Shown here one piece after another: positions 58,847 through 64,000 of a stretch of DNA of 64,000 bases; the first letter of the stretch is position 1, and every line of letters begins with the position of its first letter. The stretch comes from Parablautia muri (GTDB lineage Bacteria > Bacillota > Clostridia > Lachnospirales > Lachnospiraceae). The stretch spans positions 55,872-119,871 of the forward strand of contig NZ_QZDT01000012.1 in assembly GCF_009917485.1 (NCBI RefSeq). The letters are read 5' to 3'. The translations under genes were made by a program, and so were the position numbers. The notes beneath the pieces were generated by a model. It was not told the origin of the DNA, ran no database searches, and saw nothing but the letters and a program-made list of their open reading frames with translations.

Positions 58847-59758
58847 ATGAAGGCTGTATGTATTGGCTCATGTAACATCGATTACACTTATAAAGTAGAT
58901 CACTTTATCCGGCCGGGAGAAACAGATGAATCTATTGAACTGGTTGTGGGTTCCGGCGGGAAAGGTTTAAATCAGTCCATTGCCCTGGCACAGTCAGGTG
59001 TTGAAACCTTCCATGCGGGATTGATTGGTGAGGAAGGGAAGTTTTTAATCGATAAATTAAAGAGTAAAAATGTCAATACTTCCTTTGTACACGTTGGAGA
59101 AGGTCCAACCGGACATGCCATTATACAAGTAGATCAAAAGGGGCAGAACTGTATTCTCTTGTTCGGCGGAACAAATAAGCAATTTACAATGGATTTTATC
59201 GATCAGATATTATCTGATTTTGAGCCGGGTGACATTGTTGTTTTGCAAAATGAAATCAATCATATTCCGTATATCATAGAAAATGCTGCAGCGAAGGGGC
59301 TGAGAGTAGTTTTTAATGCGGCGCCCTATCGTGATGAAATTCGCAAGTATCCCCTTGAAAAGGTGTCATGGCTTGTGGTCAATGAAGTGGAAGGAGCAGG
59401 TCTTGCGAAAGTGGAGGATCCGGATCAGATCGTAGAATGTCTGCGGCTGCGTTATCCTGACACAGGAATACTGCTTACACTGGGTAAAGAAGGATGTCTT
59501 TATCGTTCGGATACAGAAAATGTCCGCATGCCTGCCTGTAAGATTCAGGTAGTGGATACAACTGCTGCCGGTGATACATTTATTGGTTTCTTTATCAGGG
59601 GTATTATACAGGGGAGTAAAGCGGAAGAATCACTGAAACTGGCAACTGTGGCCAGCAGCATAGCGATTACAAAACCCGGAGCTGCGGACTCTGTTCCGGA
59701 ATATCAGCAGGTGATTGATTCCGATTTATATAAGAACTTTGATGCAGAGGTCAGATAG
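58847..59758 (+). CDS. PfkB-family sugar kinase, ribokinase-like
   Basis: This 303-residue kinase has the PfkB motif 1 region GSGGKGLNQSIALAQSG (GGKG-x-NQ as in ribokinase). Motif 2 is VVDTTAAGDTFIGFF, with the catalytic aspartate in AAGD. N-terminal CIGSCNIDYTYKVD matches the ribokinase substrate strand. It should phosphorylate ribose or a related pentose at O5. With the RpiB-like isomerase it would feed the released sugar to the pentose phosphate pathway. No ribose transporter or RbsD is present, so the sugar comes from glycoside cleavage rather than free ribose uptake. Confidence 0.87.
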   Translation: MKAVCIGSCNIDYTYKVDHFIRPGETDESIELVVGSGGKGLNQSIALAQSGVETFHAGLIGEEGKFLIDKLKSKNVNTSFVHVGEGPTGHAIIQVDQKGQNCILLFGGTNKQFTMDFIDQILSDFEPGDIVVLQNEINHIPYIIENAAAKGLRVVFNAAPYRDEIRKYPLEKVSWLVVNEVEGAGLAKVEDPDQIVECLRLRYPDTGILLTLGKEGCLYRSDTENVRMPACKIQVVDTTAAGDTFIGFFIRGIIQGSKAEESLKLATVASSIAITKPGAADSVPEYQQVIDSDLYKNFDAEVR

Positions 59759-59796
59759 GACGCTGCTATATCATATGATTCTTTGTGGGAGGCTAT

Positions 59797-60357
59797 ATGA
59801 ACAGGGATAAATATAGTGGAGATTACAGGCTTCGTGATAATGTGGTAAATGGGCGTCTTGTGCAGACAGCGGAGTATATAGGAGAGTATTATCGATTTCG
59901 GATCCTAAGCGAGAGACGCAGACCCATTGCTGCACGTCTGTTAGCATTTTGCATCGTGGGAATACTTGCCTGTATTCTGCCAGTTAGTATAACCAACCAC
60001 CTTTCCGCTGTCCTATATGCGGTTATTCCCCATTTGCTGACGGCCATTCCTTTGTGGCTGCTTATAGCAAGCCTGATGCGGATCAGGTTTGGCAAGGAAC
60101 CGATAATACATGAACATGCAGACAAGACGGTAAAGTATTTTGCGATAGGCGCACCTTCCGCGGTTCTGACTGCCGGTTTGGCTGTTTTGGGAGATATGGT
60201 CTGGATGGTATCTCATTTTAGTGACAATACTTCCGGGGGCGATTTGATTTTTCTCATCTGTGATATAATCATTCTGCTGGCCGGGATATACTGCCTGCTT
60301 AACAGAGGTATTTCGGAGGTTGCGGTAACGCGGGATAGCAGTTCTGATGCGCTATAA
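59797..60357 (+). CDS. Membrane protein of unknown function
   Basis: This 186-residue protein has a basic N-terminal cytoplasmic part (about 55 residues with SGDYRLRDNVVNGRLVQ and EYYRFRILSERRR). Four hydrophobic segments follow at about 58-75, 80-102, 125-148 and 158-175. No family is recognised. GGGAGG lies six bases before ATG 59797. It starts 38 nt after the kinase gene and is the last gene of the operon before the terminator at 60466. An accessory role in uptake or sensing is possible but unsupported. Confidence 0.65.
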   Translation: MNRDKYSGDYRLRDNVVNGRLVQTAEYIGEYYRFRILSERRRPIAARLLAFCIVGILACILPVSITNHLSAVLYAVIPHLLTAIPLWLLIASLMRIRFGKEPIIHEHADKTVKYFAIGAPSAVLTAGLAVLGDMVWMVSHFSDNTSGGDLIFLICDIIILLAGIYCLLNRGISEVAVTRDSSSDAL

Positions 60358-60465
60358 TAGGTATAATTGTCCAACAAAAGGAGGTTCGGCAGATTGTGTC
60401 TGATAAGTGTGTTTCGGCTGCTTGTATAGCGTCTGTCCGGGAATATGCCAATTGTATCAAAAATA

Positions 60466-60508
60466 AAGGACTTTCAGTACACTTAGCATAACTGAAGGTC
60501 CTTCTTTT
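60466..60508. terminator. Bidirectional terminator ending the catabolic operon
   Basis: AAGGACTTTCAGT (60466-60478) pairs with ACTGAAGGTCCTT (60491-60503) with one G-T pair, followed by CTTTTTA. It also serves the convergent small gene. Confidence 0.8.
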
Positions 60509-60515
60509 TAAAAAA

Positions 60516-60812
60516 TTAAATCTTAATGGCGATATTTTTTGGAGTTACAGACAACATTTTCTTCATTTCCGTATGAACATCTGTTTTCTTGCGTGTCCGC
60601 TGTTCCGTTTCCGATTTCTCAGCTTCACTGCGCGAAAGTTGGGTGCGGTCCTGACTGCGTTTCATTTCCTCATCTAAGGTTTCCATGTTTTGATTTTGTA
60701 TCATCATTTTAGTCTGATAAATACCTTTTTTGATCAGCTTTTCTTCTTCTTTTCGCTTTTCGACCTTGGTCAATTGAGATTGTTTAAAATCCCTGATATT
60801 CCCGATATCCAT
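60516..60812 (-). CDS. Small hydrophilic protein of unknown function
   Basis: This 98-residue protein is rich in Lys, Glu, Gln, Met and Thr, predicted to be mostly helical or coiled-coil (residues 8-65), with no membrane segment and no cysteine. No family is recognised. GGAGG lies nine bases before ATG 60812; the ATG at 60833 would place that site inside the coding region. It has its own terminator and lies between the catabolic operon and nrdG without obvious partners. Confidence 0.55.
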   Translation of the reverse strand: MDIGNIRDFKQSQLTKVEKRKEEEKLIKKGIYQTKMMIQNQNMETLDEEMKRSQDRTQLSRSEAEKSETEQRTRKKTDVHTEMKKMLSVTPKNIAIKI

Positions 60813-61002
60813 TTTCTTCTCCTCCATTCCCATGCGTTCTACACTGAATTTACTGTGCGAGCAATGAGGCAGCCGGTATACCTTATAACAAACAGCAAAA
60901 GCGGTAAATGCCTTCCGAACTCGCTCTAAAGTGTATATCGGCCAAAGGGCTTATTTGTTGACAGGGATGAAACCAAATGACTATTTTTTGCGTCAAATGG
61001 AA

Positions 61003-61515
61003 TTATAAAATCAACTGAGGGCACCCTTTCTTTTGAAGCTGGAGAAGCCGCTGGTTTTTGCTGCCCCGGAATTTAAGGCTTATATCATAAAGCTCCTGAA
61101 CGAATTCCCCGTCTACTAAAATGTCTATATAGCTTAAAAATTCATCCGTTGCTTCGCAGTGGGCACGGCCCTGTGTGCTTAACAGGTCTGTCTCATAGAC
61201 ATATCCGGTATAACACCAGATGTCTTTTTGGGGAAAGCGCTCTTCAAATTGCCGAAGAAGGGGAAGGAGTGCCTGCTGGTTAACCGGTTCCATAGGCTCT
61301 CCGCCTAAAAGAGTCAGCCCGCTTATATAGTTAGGTTCAATGGATTTTAATATTTCCTCCATGATTTCCGGTGTGAAATCATCTCCATAATGAAAATCCC
61401 ATGTCATCTCGTTGAAGCATCCCTTGCATCTGTGGGTGCATCCGGATACAAACAGGCTGGTTCTGACTCCCAGACCGTTTGAAATATCGTAGTATTTTAT
61501 GCCGGCATATTTCAT
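61003..61515 (-). CDS. nrdG: Anaerobic ribonucleotide reductase activating protein
   Basis: This 170-residue radical SAM enzyme generates the glycyl radical on NrdD. The 4Fe-4S cysteines are in SGCTHRCKGCFNE (C-x3-C-x2-C), the usual NrdG spacing. LTLLGGEPMEP is the GGE SAM-binding motif. Length fits NrdG. ATG 61515 follows AAGAATGGGGGGAACATT; starts further upstream fall in leader DNA. It lies 87 nt after nrdD on the same strand. Confidence 0.93.
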   Translation of the reverse strand: MKYAGIKYYDISNGLGVRTSLFVSGCTHRCKGCFNEMTWDFHYGDDFTPEIMEEILKSIEPNYISGLTLLGGEPMEPVNQQALLPLLRQFEERFPQKDIWCYTGYVYETDLLSTQGRAHCEATDEFLSYIDILVDGEFVQELYDISLKFRGSKNQRLLQLQKKGCPQLIL

Positions 61516-61602
61516 AATGTTCCCCCCATTCTTGTGGGCAGCCTGCAAATTGATGTGTACGAAGTACACTATTCCCATTCCTGCCATCAACCCGCAAATT
61601 TA
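61516..61602 (-). repeat. Two leader-like units between nrdD and nrdG
   Basis: On the minus strand AAATTTGCGGGTTGATGGCAGGAATGGG is followed by a GTGTAC-TTC-GTACAC hairpin. Then CAATTTGCAGGCTGCCCACAAG and AATGGGGGGAACATT lead to ATG 61515. Each half resembles the distal part of the type A leader. Confidence 0.5.
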
Positions 61603-63765
61603 TTATAGATGCATCACCCGCTCCCTGATTTCCTGGGTGCGTCCCTGGTTCCAGAACTGGGTACCAATGTAGCCGCAGGTTCTTCTTGCCACATTCATTT
61701 TGTTCTGGTCCCGGTTTCCGCACTTCGGGCATTCCCAAACCAGTTTTCCGTGCATATCTTCAATGATCCGGATTTCGCCGTCATATCCGCAATTCTGGCA
61801 GTAATCGCTTTTGGTATTAAGCTCCGCATACATAATATGGTCATAAATGTGCTGCATAACCGCCAGAACTGCCTCAATATTATTTTGCATGTTGGGCACC
61901 TCCACATAACTGATGGCGCCGCCAGGTGAAAGTTCCTGAAACTGTGCTTCAAAGGTAAGCTTATCAAAAGCATTGATTGGTTCGGCCACATGGACATGAT
62001 AGCTGTTGGTGATATAGTTCTTGTCAGTTACATCAGGAATAATGCCAAAGCGGTTTTGGAGGCATTTAGCAAATTTATAGGTAGTGGACTCTAAAGGAGT
62101 TCCGTAAAGGCTGAAGGAAATATTGGTCTCCGCTGCCCATTTTTTGCAGGCATCATTTAGATGATTCATCACCTGTAAGGCAAAAGGGGTGGCCTGGGGG
62201 TCGGTGTGGGATTTTCCGGTCATGTACCGGACGCACTCGCAAAGTCCGGCATACCCTAAAGAGATGGTCGAATATCCGCCATAAAGCAGTTTATCAATGG
62301 TTTCTCCCTTTTTAAGACGGGCCAGAGCACCGTTTTGCCACAAAATAGGCGCTACATCGGAAGGCGTTCCTTTAAGGCGTTCATGGCGGCACATCAGGGC
62401 GCGTCTGCACAGGGCAAGACGTTCCTCCATGATCTGCCAGAATTTTTCCATATCACCGCCGCTGGAGCAGGCAACATCCACCAGATTCAATGTGACAACG
62501 CCTTGGTTAAATCTTCCGTAAAATTTGTAGTGGTCATTTTCATCTTTATATACGGTTAAGAAGGAACGGCATCCCATACAAGGATAACAGTTGCCTTCTT
62601 TCAACTTTTTAATAATTTTTTCTGAAATATAATCAGGTACCATGCGTCTTGCGGTACATCGCGCCGCTAGGCGTGTAAGCTCCCAATACTTGGAATCTTC
62701 GGTAATGTTATTTTCTTCCAGCACATAAATCAGCTTGGGAAAAGCAGGTGTAATGGAAATCCCCTGCTCGTTCTTAACGCCTTCAATCCGTTGGAGAAGC
62801 ATTTCTTTTATAATCAGGGCAAGGTCATCCCTGGTCTGTCCGGCAGGGACTTCATTTAAATACATAAACACGGTGACAAAGGGCGCCTGACCGTTGGTGG
62901 TCATCAAAGTAATGACTTGGTACTGGATCATCTGGACACCCTGCTTAATTTCCCGCAGTACCCGCATTTCTGCTATTTTGGAAACTAGTTCATCCGTTAC
63001 CGCTATGCCCTGCGATGTAAGCTCCTGACGCACTTCGCTTTGGAACTTTTCACGGCTTACCTGCACAAAGGGGGCTAAATGGGACAAAGTAATGCTCTGC
63101 CCACCGTACTGAGAGCTTGCTATCTGGGCAATGGCCTGGGTTGCAATATTGCAGGCGGTGGAAAAGCTGTGGGGACGCTCAATCATGGTTTCGCTGATGA
63201 TGGTGCCGTTTTGGAGCATATCCTCCAAATTGACCAGACAGCAATTGTGCATATGCTGGGCAAAATAATCCGCATCATGAAAATGAATGATTCCTTTTTC
63301 GTGGGCGGAAACAATATCAAGAGGGAGGAGAAAACGCTTGGTGATATCCTTGCTGACCTCTCCTGCCATATAGTCCCGCTGCACACTGTTGACAATAGGA
63401 TTTTTGTTGGAGTTTTCCTGAAGAACCTCCTCATTGTTACACTCTAAAAGAGAAAGAATCTGTTCGTCCGTGGAATTGGATTTGCGCACAAGCTCTCTTT
63501 TATAGCGGTAGGTAATGTAGTTAGAAGCAAGTTTGTAGGTTTGCTGCTTCATGATTTCTTCCTCTACCATATCCTGGATTTCTTCTACATTGGGGCTGCG
63601 CTTCATTTTAACGCAGAGAGCTGTCACATTCTCCACAACTGTCTCAATTTGTTCATTGGAAAGACGATCGCTTTCGTCCACGCTGGCATTAGCCTTGCGA
63701 ACGGCATCCTCTATTTTGATGGCATCGAAGGCAACTTCCATGCCGCTTCGTTTAATAATGTTCAT
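61603..63765 (-). CDS. nrdD: Anaerobic ribonucleoside-triphosphate reductase
   Basis: This 720-residue class III reductase makes deoxynucleotides without oxygen. Residues 1-90 form an ATP-cone allosteric domain (IKRSGMEVAFDAIKIEDAV). The catalytic barrel has MHNCCLVNLEDML and PCMGCRSFLT regions. Near the C-terminus the zinc site is CQNCGYDGEI plus CPKCGN, and the glycyl radical is in RRTCGYIGTQF. Length is typical. GGAGG lies seven bases before the ATG. It is co-transcribed with nrdG. Confidence 0.96.
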   Translation of the reverse strand: MNIIKRSGMEVAFDAIKIEDAVRKANASVDESDRLSNEQIETVVENVTALCVKMKRSPNVEEIQDMVEEEIMKQQTYKLASNYITYRYKRELVRKSNSTDEQILSLLECNNEEVLQENSNKNPIVNSVQRDYMAGEVSKDITKRFLLPLDIVSAHEKGIIHFHDADYFAQHMHNCCLVNLEDMLQNGTIISETMIERPHSFSTACNIATQAIAQIASSQYGGQSITLSHLAPFVQVSREKFQSEVRQELTSQGIAVTDELVSKIAEMRVLREIKQGVQMIQYQVITLMTTNGQAPFVTVFMYLNEVPAGQTRDDLALIIKEMLLQRIEGVKNEQGISITPAFPKLIYVLEENNITEDSKYWELTRLAARCTARRMVPDYISEKIIKKLKEGNCYPCMGCRSFLTVYKDENDHYKFYGRFNQGVVTLNLVDVACSSGGDMEKFWQIMEERLALCRRALMCRHERLKGTPSDVAPILWQNGALARLKKGETIDKLLYGGYSTISLGYAGLCECVRYMTGKSHTDPQATPFALQVMNHLNDACKKWAAETNISFSLYGTPLESTTYKFAKCLQNRFGIIPDVTDKNYITNSYHVHVAEPINAFDKLTFEAQFQELSPGGAISYVEVPNMQNNIEAVLAVMQHIYDHIMYAELNTKSDYCQNCGYDGEIRIIEDMHGKLVWECPKCGNRDQNKMNVARRTCGYIGTQFWNQGRTQEIRERVMHL

Positions 63766-63792
63766 TCAAATCCTCCATATTTCCATTAATCG

Positions 63793-63815
63793 TTGAAAAA
63801 TCTTAGATTTTTCAA
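63793..63815 (-). repeat. Perfect hairpin in the nrdD leader
   Basis: TTGAAAAATC and GATTTTTCAA flank a TAA loop, directly upstream of the nrdD ribosome site. It shares the perfect-stem, short-loop design of the hairpins before other genes in the window. Confidence 0.6.
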
Positions 63816-63865
63816 TTTGCCTTCTATATATTGTACTATAGTTAGGGCTGAAGGCCATATTTAGT

Positions 63866-63893
63866 ATTATAACGGATGCCTGAAAATAATCAA
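63866..63893 (-). promoter_or_regulatory. Promoter of nrdDG
   Basis: On the minus strand TTGATT (63888-63893) and TATAAT (63866-63871) are spaced 16 nt, about 100 nt before the ATG. Confidence 0.7.
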
Positions 63894-64000
63894 GTGCCAT
63901 CTGACAGATAGGAAATAAAATAGTATATAACTCAAACTTCGCACATAGATTTTAGCTATGCACCTTGAAAACTCAATATCTGGCAATGATTCAATTATCA

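Overview
The window looks like chromosome of a saccharolytic, spore-forming Clostridia of the Lachnospiraceae type. This rests on YesM/YesN-type two-component control, many lipoprotein solute-binding proteins, class III (anaerobic) ribonucleotide reductase, a LysM-GH18 spore-germination-type hydrolase, A+T-rich intergenic DNA with strong AGGAGG ribosome sites, and abundant carbohydrate genes. The genus cannot be fixed from the sequence alone. No tRNA, rRNA or CRISPR array was recognised.

Layout. 1-6483: right end of an exopolysaccharide cluster (polymerase fragment, two GT2, two GT4, one GT39-like membrane transferase). 6721-8849: XRE/membrane regulator and PseB-type UDP-GlcNAc 4,6-dehydratase. 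9076-12066: M19 dipeptidase and a BcrAB-like ABC exporter. 12186-17244: GntR-controlled nucleoside salvage (udp, nupC, deoB, deoC). 17276-21355: GH18 hydrolase, small membrane protein, UDP-sugar pyrophosphorylase and galE, with a four-copy 11-bp TTAAC repeat between divergent genes. 21518-26788: broken RelB/YafQ toxin-antitoxin remnant, then a LanFEG-type lantibiotic-resistance exporter divergent from its response regulator and kinase, with no lantibiotic gene. 26776-31491: hemolysin-III protein, solitary tyrosine recombinase, AP2-domain protein and a DUF1266 lipoprotein. 31743-42571: YesMN two-component pair divergent from a CUT1 sugar transporter, two GH172 (DUF2961) furanosidases and a second binding protein. 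42901-60357: a LacI-controlled locus with an Opp/Dpp-type importer, RpiB-like isomerase, four intracellular DUF5060 + GH140-like paralogues, a ribokinase-like kinase and a membrane protein. 60516-63765: small hydrophilic protein, nrdG and nrdD.

Two things stand out. First, the 42.9-59.8 kb locus reads as a complete, apparently undescribed catabolic system: import by an oligopeptide-type ABC transporter, cytoplasmic cleavage by paralogous GH140-like enzymes of two alternating subtypes, then pentose phosphorylation and isomerisation. Near-identical LacI-type operators sit immediately downstream of two well-formed promoters, one for the operon and one for the stray fourth paralogue. The neighbouring GH172 locus also points to furanosidic sugars.

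Second, a family of structured 5' leaders recurs in front of functionally unrelated genes. A conserved unit of about 53 nt (AAATTTG, 10-nt loop, CAAATTT, a second short helix that covaries between copies, then GGCAAGAATGGAGG and the start codon) lies at 286, 11377, 27756 and 58847, with diverged copies elsewhere. It is often preceded by a copy-specific perfect hairpin with a 1-6 nt loop. A second subtype places ATGGTTATAAAA between the ribosome site and the true start, so three unrelated genes appear to begin with MVIKM.
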